64,000 nucleotides of DNA, from positions 186,001 through 250,000 of the forward strand of contig JBEKUJ010000005.1 in NCBI GenBank assembly GCA_049515135.1, read 5' to 3'. Each line of letters opens with the position of its first letter. The first letter of the stretch is position 1. The notes under the pieces were generated by a model. It was given only the letters and a program-made list of their open reading frames with translations, searched no databases and was not told the DNA's origin. Shown one piece after another: positions 25,601 through 32,298 of the stretch. Position numbers and translations under genes: made by a program. The stretch comes from Fen-1364 sp049515135. GTDB lineage: Bacteria > Spirochaetota > Spirochaetia > SZUA-6 > Fen-1364.

Positions 25601-25720
25601 CTGTGCCGGGACGCTCGGGATGGAAATGTCCCCCTCGTCCCCATCAATGAGAAGGTGCTTGCGCAATGGGACCGCATCAGGTCCCGGTTGCCATCCACCG
25701 GGGCGCCGCAGAGCGTATGA
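22673..25720 (+). CDS. HEAT-repeat protein with C-terminal class III adenylate cyclase
   Basis: 1015 residues. Residues 1 to about 720 form a long run of HEAT-like helical repeats with no membrane segment. A class III cyclase domain lies at about 745-925: LVILFTDIQGYSKKAQ gives the first metal Asp, LVKRMGDGHLFVF the adenine-specifying Lys and second metal Asp, and GDVLGNTVNIASRLES the second adenine-contact Asp plus the transition-state Asn and Arg. All catalytic residues are present, so cAMP formation is predicted. An Ala-rich linker and a short helical tail follow. The gene begins four bases after cheW. The HEAT repeats probably act as a protein-interaction scaffold that senses a partner. 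An in-frame GTG at 22649 is a less likely start. Confidence 0.9.
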   Translation: MSPGAPESLRLAIEPLVTTHRLLSAFDRDARGLEWLHGDLFDSRAEVALSAMDAVASLANPASFTFVTRVVSSASGELQTAAVRALGTVRHPGSARALVELLKTTRDEGLRREILDALASAVPKDRELAGFVRQIARSPMASAGARAHAVGLLLRLRGDAALDELLADSHEETVDQVLRSALDMPTLAPRAVEHYAPQYKHLPARTRAALVSVALTQDLEASAALLREALADPVADVRRAGYAGIAAAEHHLKLFPTVIESLLGRAESNAALEDEVHEAVSRMASTEGAARAVPVALRGRVITFINEHFRKLREEGRHIASESHELGWLIMRSKEYLEFYCDEDFKAALLRYLKGASTDTEDDLLKRLKATAVRVEVRHFDGYTAFAEIIKNPQRTGMGLVARELALAKPGKGLLFWQLIRAVRLAGVVLSPGAGPTVEGTLKAIYTWARGEKLFRLAEAALSAFARVNPTEAVAACNECLTLPLASKVLAIASLHLLRELSPSELEPSSATLLSAQDDPYVTLNAVEAISAFPASSNGDLAKALLTRLSLSTNREVIESIGVYLGDKASLDIMESLRDVYAGGDGARKSAVLSIMGRRIASGFIGNREGTVEFLYKILRGNDSSHRRAAGLLLWRLGDDYAPEVIRDFLSSGTLEERSETLRGLTGLLRAQLLPFLAPLLAAESPLIHGPLRDLLLSASEDLRQDVLELALRLRGTSAGEDAEAALPEEPGAAVDFRTERNAFQFERENVQDLVILFTDIQGYSKKAQFLTPQQVSSLIQDYEKILLALVEAHRGELVKRMGDGHLFVFQDPLSAVLAAIRLQKSLKRFNRYREEKSRVVIRIGINCGKVVRKGQGDVLGNTVNIASRLESSAQPGSVLVSEAVHEKVRDYIHAREIGRITVKNISEPIRVYEPYEVVLDLPAALDPLKGDKAAGRSTAAAVVPAAAAPAGLSDVVTVDPEVIRQIATCFESLQSLCRDARDGNVPLVPINEKVLAQWDRIRSRLPSTGAPQSV

Positions 25721-25800
25721 GGCGCATATGAACGGCAGGCAGGCGGTGCAGGGAGTCCCCTTGCGTGAACTCCTCGCGCGCAAGGTGCGGGAGACGCTGG

Positions 25801-26973
25801 ATGGCGAATAGCGGATCGGTGCGCAGGAACCTCGGCGCGCTTTTTGGCCGGCGGACCGCGGCGCCCGGCCGGCTTGCGCAAGCCATCTCCGACGATGCTC
25901 CGTCGGACGCCGTGGAGCGGCTGGCGGGGGGCGTGGCTCATGATTTCAACAACATCCTGCTCGCGGTGCGCGGATACGCCGAGCTTGCCCTTGGGGAGGA
26001 AGACCTCGGCCCCGGAGCCAGGGGCCACCTCCAGGAGGTCATGTCCGCCCTGCAGCGGGCCTCGGAGCTCGTGGCCCAGCTTCTTTCCGTGGGCCGCCGC
26101 GCCTCATCGTCACTTGGCGAAGTGGACCTCAACGAGTCGATAAGCCGGGCGCTGGAAAACTGCCGGGCTTCCCGGGCCGGAGGCTGCCAGGCGAGCTTTG
26201 TCGCCGGTGTCGGCCTGCCCAGGCTCCTTGCCTCGGCGGACCAGGTGGAAAAGCTCATCTCGAGCCTCGTCACCTTTTCAATCGAGAGAACAGTCAAAGG
26301 AGGTCGGCTGTTCATCGAGTCGCGCGTTACGGCGGAGGACCCGCCGTCGGGACAATCAATCGTGCTGCGGGTAGCCGCGCCGGGCGCCATCGTTGCCGAT
26401 GACGAACGGGCGCATGTTTTTGAGCCGTTCTACGTCGCCCCGTCCACCGGCAGGAGACTGGGATTGGGCCTTGCCGCCGCCCGGGGTGCCGTTTCCCTGC
26501 TGGGCGGGAAGATCTCGCTGGCAAACCCCGCGGGAGGAGGCATTGAGTTCCTCATTACGCTTCCCGTGCGGACGGAAAGCGTGAAAGCGCCGCCTGTCCT
26601 CGGAGGCGGCACCCTCCTCCTGGCAGAGGACGACACCAGCGTCCGGGACCTTGCCTCACGCGTCCTTGGCAAGGAAGGATATCGCGTGCTGGCGGCCCGG
26701 GACGGGGAGGAGGCGATTCAGCTTTTCCAGCGACACAGGGAGGTCATCCGCATCGCGATCCTGGACGATGTCATGCCCAAGCTCAGCGGCCGCACTGTCC
26801 TGGAACGGATCCGGGAGACCAGTCCCTCCCTGCCGGTCATCCTGTGCACCGGGTATGCCTGGGGAGCGCAGGAGTCCGTGTCACGTCCAGGGGTCGAGGA
26901 GATTCTTGCAAAGCCCTATGAGCCGCGGGACCTCCTTCGGTGCGTGCGCCGCGTTCTTGGCAACGGAGGGTGA
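25801..26973 (+). CDS. degenerate histidine kinase with C-terminal receiver domain
   Basis: 390 residues. A HisKA-like helix pair has GVAHDFNNILLAVRGYAEL, with the usual phospho-His. The ATPase-like domain is eroded: the N box, normally NLVVNARDAM, reads SLVTFSIERTV without the Mg-binding Asn, and the G1 box (DTGxGM) reads AAPGAIV; only a G2-like GLGLAAARGAVSLLGG remains. A receiver domain follows (LLLAEDDTSVRD, ILDDVMPKLSG, Lys in ILAKPYE). It may therefore be a phosphate-transfer or scaffold protein rather than an autokinase. The ATG at 25801 has CGGGAG seven bases upstream. An 80-base gap separates it from the cyclase gene. Confidence 0.85.
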   Translation: MANSGSVRRNLGALFGRRTAAPGRLAQAISDDAPSDAVERLAGGVAHDFNNILLAVRGYAELALGEEDLGPGARGHLQEVMSALQRASELVAQLLSVGRRASSSLGEVDLNESISRALENCRASRAGGCQASFVAGVGLPRLLASADQVEKLISSLVTFSIERTVKGGRLFIESRVTAEDPPSGQSIVLRVAAPGAIVADDERAHVFEPFYVAPSTGRRLGLGLAAARGAVSLLGGKISLANPAGGGIEFLITLPVRTESVKAPPVLGGGTLLLAEDDTSVRDLASRVLGKEGYRVLAARDGEEAIQLFQRHREVIRIAILDDVMPKLSGRTVLERIRETSPSLPVILCTGYAWGAQESVSRPGVEEILAKPYEPRDLLRCVRRVLGNGG

Positions 26974-26981
26974 GAGAGGGA

Positions 26982-28508
26982 ATGCGCCCCGAGATGCGGG
27001 TCCTTTACATCGAGGACGATCCCGGACTCGCCCGGCTGGTCCAGACCAAGCTTGCCCCCGAGGGCTATCAGGTGGACAGCGCAGCCACAGGGCGTGAAGG
27101 CCTGCGGGTATTCGACGAAGCCATCCACGACCTCGTCATCGTGGACTACCAGCTTCCCGACTGCAACGGGCTGGACGTGCTGCAGACCCTGGTATCGAGA
27201 AAGGCCGGCGTCCCGGTGATCATGGCCACCGGCGCGGGCAGTGAAGAGGTTGCAGTGCGGGCCATGAAGCTGGGCGCCGCTGACTACATCCACAAGGAGA
27301 GCTACGAGAAGTTCTTCCGCCTCCTGCCCTCGGTGATCGAGAGGGCCATCCGCCAGGCAGAGATCGCCAGGCAGAAGCTCCGCGTCGAGGCCGACCTTCG
27401 GGAGAGCGAGGAAAGGCTGCGCTCCATCCTCATGTCGATGGACGACGCCGTGCTCGTGACGGACCGAAACGGCCTGCTGGTGGCTTCCCGTGCGCCCTCC
27501 AGCTCCGCGGCGGCGGCCACGGCGTCCCCCGAGTGGAGGGGCAAGACCTTCGGCGACGTTTTTCCCGCGGCGGTTGCCGCGCGCTTCAACGCGGCCTTCT
27601 TTGCCGTGCAGTCGTCCCAGCGCGTGGAGCAATTCGACTACAGCCTGGCGGCCGGCGGCTCGCAGACCTGGTACAACGCAAAGGTCTCGCCGCTGAAGGA
27701 CGACAGCGGAATCTTCGCAGGTGTGACCATCGTGGCCCGGGACATCACGGCCCGCAAGCGCGCTGAAGACCGGCTCACGTTCGCCATCCAGGCAGCGGAC
27801 GCGGCCAACAGGGCCAAGTCCGACCTGCTGGCGGGAATGTCCCATGAGCTTCGCACGCCACTGACGGCCATCATCGGGTACGCGGAGATACTGGGCTACG
27901 AGTACTTCGGGTCGCTGAACGACAAGCAGAAACAGCAGATCGAGGTGATCCTGCAGGCTTCCCACCACCTGCTGGATCTCATCAACGACATCCTCGACGT
28001 ATCGAAGATAGAGTCGGGGAAAACGGAGCTGGAGCCCACCCTTGTGAAGATGTGCTCCCTCATCGAGCACCCCATCACGATGCTGAAGGAGACTGCTGAC
28101 CGGCGGGGCATCGGTTTGCAGGCCCACCTGCCGGCGGACCTCTCCGGCCTGGAGCTGCGCGTCGACGAGAGGCGGCTCAAGCAGGTGCTTTTCAACCTGC
28201 TGTCCAACGCCATCAAGTTCACCCCTGACGATGGCCGCATCGACGTGGCAATGAGGAGCCGGGGAGTGGAGCTGGAGATCAGCGTGACGGACACGGGGAT
28301 CGGCATTCCCGCCCTCGAGCTGGACCGGATTTTCGACGCATTCTACCAGATCAAGCACAGCGGCAGGGCAAAGGAGCAGGGCTCGGGGCTCGGGCTGTCC
28401 CTGTCGCGCAAGCTCGTGGAGCTGCACGGGGGAAGGATGTGGGCGGAGAGCGAGGGGGAGGGAAAGGGCAGCCGCTTCGTTTTTACGCTCCCCTTCACGG
28501 AAAGCTAA
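26982..28508 (+). CDS. REC-PAS-histidine kinase
   Basis: 508-residue soluble kinase. Order: N-terminal receiver (VLYIEDDPGLARL, LVIVDYQLPDCNG, a Lys in YIHKESY instead of the common KP), PAS domain (about 140-265), HisKA with SHELRTPLTAIIGY, HATPase with NLLSNAIKF, DTGIGIP and GSGLGLSLSRKL. All catalytic boxes are intact. With no membrane part it may be driven by its own receiver, for example by phosphate from another kinase. It starts eight bases after the degenerate kinase gene, so the two probably form one pathway. It is the last gene of the long signalling run. Confidence 0.92.
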   Translation: MRPEMRVLYIEDDPGLARLVQTKLAPEGYQVDSAATGREGLRVFDEAIHDLVIVDYQLPDCNGLDVLQTLVSRKAGVPVIMATGAGSEEVAVRAMKLGAADYIHKESYEKFFRLLPSVIERAIRQAEIARQKLRVEADLRESEERLRSILMSMDDAVLVTDRNGLLVASRAPSSSAAAATASPEWRGKTFGDVFPAAVAARFNAAFFAVQSSQRVEQFDYSLAAGGSQTWYNAKVSPLKDDSGIFAGVTIVARDITARKRAEDRLTFAIQAADAANRAKSDLLAGMSHELRTPLTAIIGYAEILGYEYFGSLNDKQKQQIEVILQASHHLLDLINDILDVSKIESGKTELEPTLVKMCSLIEHPITMLKETADRRGIGLQAHLPADLSGLELRVDERRLKQVLFNLLSNAIKFTPDDGRIDVAMRSRGVELEISVTDTGIGIPALELDRIFDAFYQIKHSGRAKEQGSGLGLSLSRKLVELHGGRMWAESEGEGKGSRFVFTLPFTES

Positions 28509-28542
28509 CAAACACCCCCTACATTGCGGCCGGGGGAAAGCC

Positions 28543-28974
28543 GTGAAGAAGGTGTTGTTCATCTGCGTTCACAATTCGGCGCGCAGCCAGATGGCGGAAG
28601 CCTACCTTCGCATGTATGGAGGGCCGGAGTTCGAGGTAGAAAGCGCAGGGCTGGAGCCGGGAAAGCTTAACCCGTTTGTCGTGCGCGCACTTTCGGAAGA
28701 CGGGATCGATATATCAGGAAAGACGACGCAGGGCGTGTTCGAGCTGTACAAAGCGGGCCGGCGCTACGATTACGTGATCACGGTCTGCTCCCGGGAGGCC
28801 GCCGACCGGTGCCCGATCTTTCCCGGCATCACGCAGCGGCTCCATTGGCCTTTCCCTGACCCCGCGGCCTTCACTGGGACTGATGAAGAGATAATGGCGC
28901 GAGTGCGCGAAGTGCGGGATGAAATCAGGGAAAAAGTGAAAGAGTTCGCCTTGCAGACAGCGAAGGCGCCCTGA
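28543..28974 (+). CDS. arsC: arsenate reductase (low-molecular-weight phosphatase fold)
   Basis: 143-residue thioredoxin-coupled type arsenate reductase. The P-loop FICVHNSARSQMAEA carries the C-x5-R signature (Cys8), and the redox Cys pair is in VITVCSREAADRCPIF, at the spacing found in ArsC of the LMW-phosphatase class. The conserved DP in WPFPDPAAF is the general acid site. It should reduce arsenate to arsenite. The GTG start has GGGGGAAAG ahead. It converges on the hgcB gene with only seven bases between stops. No arsenite efflux pump or ArsR is in the window. Confidence 0.9.
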   Translation: MKKVLFICVHNSARSQMAEAYLRMYGGPEFEVESAGLEPGKLNPFVVRALSEDGIDISGKTTQGVFELYKAGRRYDYVITVCSREAADRCPIFPGITQRLHWPFPDPAAFTGTDEEIMARVREVRDEIREKVKEFALQTAKAP

Positions 28975-28981
28975 CGGTCGC

Positions 28982-29287
28982 TCAGCAGCAGCCTGCACTC
29001 GTGCCCCCAGGGGCGCCGCACCCGCATTGCGGACTTGTTCCCCGGATCATTCCCTGTATCACTGCCGAGGCACAGCCGACACCGGCTTTCACCCTGATGG
29101 CTTCCTGCTCGCAATTGTTCGCGCATGCGCCGCACTCCATGCAGGCTTCCCTGTCAGCAATCCGCGCCTTCCCGTCCGCCATGGCCAGCACCTCGTGCGG
29201 GCACACCTCGATGCACCGCCGGCAGCCGTTGCACTGCTCCTGATCCAGCGTCAGGGTCTCTCCGTTTCTGATGTACGTCATTCTCAT
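28982..29287 (-). CDS. hgcB: mercury methylation ferredoxin HgcB
   Basis: 101-residue small ferredoxin. Two [4Fe-4S] motifs, CNGCRRCIEVCP and CMECGACANNC, are followed by a lone Cys (GVGCASAV) and a Cys-rich end with a terminal vicinal pair (SAGCC). This arrangement, and its position 10 bases after hgcA, identify HgcB, which supplies electrons to the HgcA corrinoid and may hand over Hg(II) through its C-terminal cysteines. The ATG at 29287 has AGGAGA six bases upstream; a second ATG two codons later is possible. Confidence 0.92.
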   Translation of the reverse strand: MRMTYIRNGETLTLDQEQCNGCRRCIEVCPHEVLAMADGKARIADREACMECGACANNCEQEAIRVKAGVGCASAVIQGMIRGTSPQCGCGAPGGTSAGCC

Positions 29288-29297
29288 GAGATGTCTC

Positions 29298-30275
29298 CTA
29301 GATGCCCAGGAATCTGGATGCAGCCAGCAGGCCCGCGCCCAGGACAAGAGAGGCTATCATCGGGACCGTGCTGCGGCGCACTTCCAGCTCTGCGCCCGCC
29401 TGGCAGGTGAACGTCGATGCGCCGGTGAAGTTCATGGCCAGGTACGCCGAAATGGAGGCGGCCGAGAAGACCAGCGCAAGGGACCCTGCAATGCTTGCCC
29501 TGAGGACAAGGGATGCCGCAGCTCCCCAGGCGACCCCGAGGAGCGCGCCCTTCAGCGAAAAGGCGCGGAACGGCAGGTACACCATGAGCGCGGGGAACGC
29601 GAGGGTGCCCACAAGAACAGCGCCGGCAAGCGGGAGAAAAATGCTCAGGAGCTGCCGGACATAGCCCGGGCCGACGGGAAGGGCCAGGAGCGCGGATGCG
29701 GCGGCAATCCCCGCCAGAAATGGCCAGGATTGAACCAGCTCGACAGGAGCCACGGCCATGCGCTCGGGAAGACGGAACTCCACGCGCCTCATGGCGTCGT
29801 CCTTCTTCATGCCGTTGGCCAGAAATGCAGGGATGTCCCGGGCGCGGACGGGCCCGAAGACGACCCTCCAGCCGGTTGCCTTCTGCACCTGCGGCGCGGA
29901 AACCCCGGTTGCGCCGAGCTGCGGCACGATCAGCGTCCGGTGGGACACGACCTGATCCAGGCGGAGCGCCAGCACCTTCTGCTCCAGCTCCCGTGTGCCG
30001 AAAGTTCCTTTTCCCGCTGCGCACCAGACGTTGACACCCTTGGTGTCAAGGACCAGGATCCACGCGTCCGTGCCGGAAAGCTCTGAACGGAGCGTGTCGA
30101 AGGTCAGCTTGTAGTTGGCAGTCACCAGGACAGGAGACTCCGGGGCGGGCTTCCCCACGGCATAGAGCCCGGGCAGCACGATGTAGCGGCTTCTCCCGAT
30201 GTTCCAGCGCACTCCCCATCCTCCGAGGATGTCGCGCAGGGAAAGCCTGGCCGAGACGACGTTCACTGAATGCAC
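29298..30275 (-). CDS. hgcA: mercury methylation corrinoid protein HgcA
   Basis: 325-residue corrinoid protein. The diagnostic cap-helix motif NVWCAAGK is at residues 82-89; Cys85 should be the lower ligand of the cobalt. The globular domain also shows GLYAVGKPAPESPVLVTANYK and HRTLIVPQLGATGV. Five hydrophobic segments follow (from about residue 175 to the end), as in known HgcA. The protein transfers a methyl group to Hg(II), with HgcB re-reducing the corrinoid. I chose the GTG at 30275, preceded by AGGAG; the start lies inside the end of the marR gene (13-base overlap), so translation is probably coupled. The motif is specific enough to separate it from the CdhD corrinoid protein of acetyl-CoA synthesis. 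Confidence 0.95.
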   Translation of the reverse strand: MHSVNVVSARLSLRDILGGWGVRWNIGRSRYIVLPGLYAVGKPAPESPVLVTANYKLTFDTLRSELSGTDAWILVLDTKGVNVWCAAGKGTFGTRELEQKVLALRLDQVVSHRTLIVPQLGATGVSAPQVQKATGWRVVFGPVRARDIPAFLANGMKKDDAMRRVEFRLPERMAVAPVELVQSWPFLAGIAAASALLALPVGPGYVRQLLSIFLPLAGAVLVGTLAFPALMVYLPFRAFSLKGALLGVAWGAAASLVLRASIAGSLALVFSAASISAYLAMNFTGASTFTCQAGAELEVRRSTVPMIASLVLGAGLLAASRFLGI

Positions 30276-30724
30276 GGATTTTCTCCTTTTTTTCTCACTT
30301 CCCTTATTGCCTGGCCCAGGAGGGCAACAGATTCCCTGGCTGCCTTTCCCTTGTCCGCGGGGATCGAGTCCAGGAGGCCCGTGTAAAACCGATCGCACAG
30401 CGCGTTGATCGAAGCTGCCCTGGCTTTCCCCCTGGCCGTGAGGCTGATGATCTGCTGACGTCTGCTGGCAGGATCCGGCTCCCGGGCCAGAAGACCAGCC
30501 CGGCACAACCCATCAACCGACCGGCTGAGGGTGCTCTTGTCCAGCTCCAGAGCCAGAGCCAGCTCGGTGACACTGGTTTTTCCGCGCAGCTCCACTTCCA
30601 GGAGAAGATGGCATTGCGCTACCGTCACGCCGCAGCAGCCCGTCTGGGAGGCGAGCGTGAGCTCGATCTGGCGCTCCAGAAGACGAAGATCCTTTCTGAA
30701 CCCCCGAACTCCGCCCCGGTCCAA
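30263..30724 (-). CDS. MarR-family regulator, first gene of the hgc operon
   Basis: 153-residue MarR-type winged-helix repressor: VTVAQCHLLLEVELRG, TSVTELALALELDKSTLSRSVDGL (recognition helix) and LLAREPDPASRRQQIISLTARG (wing). Three Cys residues cluster just before and in the first helix (GCCGVTVAQC), possibly a thiol or metal(loid) sensor. Start is a TTG with AAGGAG five bases upstream. Its 3' end overlaps hgcA, and a promoter with a palindrome lies directly upstream, so it likely controls its own operon. It is not an ArsR-type protein. Confidence 0.88.
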   Translation of the reverse strand: MDRGGVRGFRKDLRLLERQIELTLASQTGCCGVTVAQCHLLLEVELRGKTSVTELALALELDKSTLSRSVDGLCRAGLLAREPDPASRRQQIISLTARGKARAASINALCDRFYTGLLDSIPADKGKAARESVALLGQAIREVRKKGENPCIQ

Positions 30725-30754
30725 AGTGTCTCCTTATAGGTGTAGAATGAAACG

Positions 30755-30783
30755 ATTGTATTATACAACAAAAAGTGTGTCAA
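30755..30783 (-). promoter_or_regulatory. promoter and overlapping palindromic operator of the marR-hgcAB operon
   Basis: On the minus strand TTGACA (30783-30778) and TACAAT (30760-30755) are 17 bases apart, a near-perfect promoter. A perfect 13-base palindrome, TTGTA-TTA-TACAA at 30756-30768, covers the -10, where a bound MarR dimer would block polymerase. The leader to the TTG start at 30724 is roughly 25 bases. Confidence 0.75.
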
Positions 30784-30817
30784 GCGGCGCGGCAAGCACT
30801 GTCCGAGGCACGCCTGT

Positions 30818-31474
30818 CTATCCGCGGACCTTCCTGACCAGCTCCACTGCAGCCCTGCAGTTGTCCCTGATGAGCGCCCACTTCTTCTCAGAGATGGCCT
30901 CTCGAGGGGCAATCCAGGTCCCGCCCACGCAGGCAACCACCTCTGCGCTGAGGTAGTCTGACAGGTTCGCCGGCGTGATTCCCCCGGTGGGCATGAACCG
31001 CACTCCGGTATGCGCGAACGGCGCTGCAAGGGCCTTGATCACCTTCAGGCCGCCGAAGGCCTCAGAGGGGAAGAACTTCAGGAGTTTCACGCCCAGGGAA
31101 AGCGCTGCTTCGATCTCCGAAGGCGTCACCACACCCGGCACAAAGGGAAAATCCAGACGGCTCGCCTCGGCCACCACCTCCGGGTTCACGCCCGGAGCCA
31201 CGCCGAAGCGTGCTCCTGCGTCCTTTGCCCGGCGAAGGTTCTCGGCGCTGAGCACGGTGCCTGCGCCGATGACCATCGTGGGTCTTTCCCGGGCCATCGT
31301 CGAGATGACCTGCGCAGCCGCTTCGGTTCGGAACGTCACCTCCACCACGGGGAGGCCGCCCTCTATCAGCGCGTCGGCGAGGGGAATGGCAGAAGCGGGA
31401 TCATCGATCGCGACGACGGGGACCACCGCATGCTTGCGCACCATTTCCAGCACGTTCTGGTTGCTCACGATCAT
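30818..31474 (-). CDS. eda: KDPG/KHG aldolase
   Basis: 218-residue class I aldolase of the Entner-Doudoroff type, which splits 2-keto-3-deoxy-6-phosphogluconate to pyruvate and glyceraldehyde 3-phosphate. The Schiff-base Lys is in KLLKFFPSE, the catalytic Glu in PVVEVTFRT, and the phosphate site in MPTGGITPAN. Length is normal. Its ATG overlaps the stop of the MoaD-like gene upstream by four bases. No 6-phosphogluconate dehydratase is visible nearby, so it may serve another keto-deoxy sugar pathway. Confidence 0.93.
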   Translation of the reverse strand: MIVSNQNVLEMVRKHAVVPVVAIDDPASAIPLADALIEGGLPVVEVTFRTEAAAQVISTMARERPTMVIGAGTVLSAENLRRAKDAGARFGVAPGVNPEVVAEASRLDFPFVPGVVTPSEIEAALSLGVKLLKFFPSEAFGGLKVIKALAAPFAHTGVRFMPTGGITPANLSDYLSAEVVACVGGTWIAPREAISEKKWALIRDNCRAAVELVRKVRG

Positions 31475-31740
31475 CCTCCTGAAAGAAGGGGAAACAAGGC
31501 TATCTGGTCGCCGTTGTGAAGCTCCGTCTCCATTGCCAAAGGGGTCTGGCTCCAGCCCCGGCCGTTCACCGTGCCCATCACACCTGGACCGGGAACAGCG
31601 AGGCCGTATTTCTCAGCCAGCCACCGGGAAAGATCGCGAAGCCTGGTTCCTGGCGGGAAGCGGACCTCTTCCGTCCCCGTGTTCGTGGCGTCCCGCAGGC
31701 CCGAGAGGTAGCGGATAGAAACGATGCAGTCCTCAAGCAT
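31471..31740 (-). CDS. MoaD/ThiS-family sulfur carrier-like protein
   Basis: 89-residue ubiquitin-fold protein ending in LLSGG, the C-terminal Gly-Gly that is adenylated and thiocarboxylated in MoaD-type sulfur carriers. The middle VNGRGWSQTPLAMETELHNGDQIALFP is typical of the family. No molybdopterin or thiamine genes lie beside it. MoaD-like genes often accompany tungsten aldehyde oxidoreductases, but none is present in the window. No ribosome site is evident before the ATG; an open frame without a start lies just upstream (31738-31866) and ends over this start, so an upstream gene may have been lost. Confidence 0.78.
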   Translation of the reverse strand: MLEDCIVSIRYLSGLRDATNTGTEEVRFPPGTRLRDLSRWLAEKYGLAVPGPGVMGTVNGRGWSQTPLAMETELHNGDQIALFPLLSGG

Positions 31741-31866
31741 TCCGGTTCACTTTTCCCCGGTATTCGAAAGCGCTCTTGAAGACCTCGCAGTGGACGGGAT
31801 TTCCGGCTCCTTCATGATCCCGTGGATCAGGTCGAAATCCATTCCCAAGGGCTCCATCCCGCTTCC

Positions 31867-32298
31867 CTATTGAATGATTGGCGTACTGCTTCCGTTCAGA
31901 TACAGCTTCTGAATGTACCAGTCGGCGCCCTCTTTACTCATGACGAAAACGGCGTTGAGAGGGACTCCCGTGTCGGAGGTGAAGGCCGGAGGCCCCATGA
32001 TGGTGGCGACGACATTCGAAGGGTTCGAGTAGTCGATGAGCGAGGCGACGTACAGGTGGTCTGCGTCCGGCGGCACCGGGAAAAAGGCGCCCCACCAGGC
32101 CGGAGTCATGGTGGGCAGGTTCTGCGTCAGGGACTGGTCGAAGTTCGAATTGATGGCCGACCTGTCGGAGTTGTTCAAGCCGGCGATGAACAAGTCGATG
32201 CGCTCATGGATATCAGTTCCTAAAAGAGTGCATGTGCCGAGTGAAACCGCAATACAAATCGACATGACAATCAGGCAAAGAATCCGTGGCGCCTTCAT
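31867..32298 (-). CDS. putative lipoprotein, unknown function
   Basis: 143-residue exported protein. The hydrophobic start ILCLIVMSICIAVSLGTC contains a lipobox (LGTC), so it is probably lipid-anchored. The mature part is 120 residues with LNNSDRSAINSNFDQSL and a final NAVFVMSKEGADWYIQKLYL strand pair, reminiscent of a small NTF2-like or SnoaL-type fold (a guess from helix then beta pattern). The ATG overlaps the stop of the Big_5-type lipoprotein gene by four bases, so the two are co-expressed and may act together at the cell surface. Confidence 0.72.
   Translation of the reverse strand: MKAPRILCLIVMSICIAVSLGTCTLLGTDIHERIDLFIAGLNNSDRSAINSNFDQSLTQNLPTMTPAWWGAFFPVPPDADHLYVASLIDYSNPSNVVATIMGPPAFTSDTGVPLNAVFVMSKEGADWYIQKLYLNGSSTPIIQ

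Noticed and set aside
25729..25811. 27-codon frame between the cyclase and the degenerate kinase (reads MNGRQAVQGVPLRELLARK...)
   Set aside because: It looks like a helix and could be a small peptide, but it overlaps the better-supported start at 25801, its ribosome site is weak and there is no conservation evidence.
26916..28562. 548-codon minus-strand frame opposite the REC-PAS kinase
   Set aside because: Antisense shadow of an intact multidomain kinase gene.
29298..30275. HgcA as a CdhD-type corrinoid protein of acetyl-CoA synthesis
   Set aside because: The NVWCAAGK cap helix, the membrane part and the adjacent HgcB are specific to HgcA.
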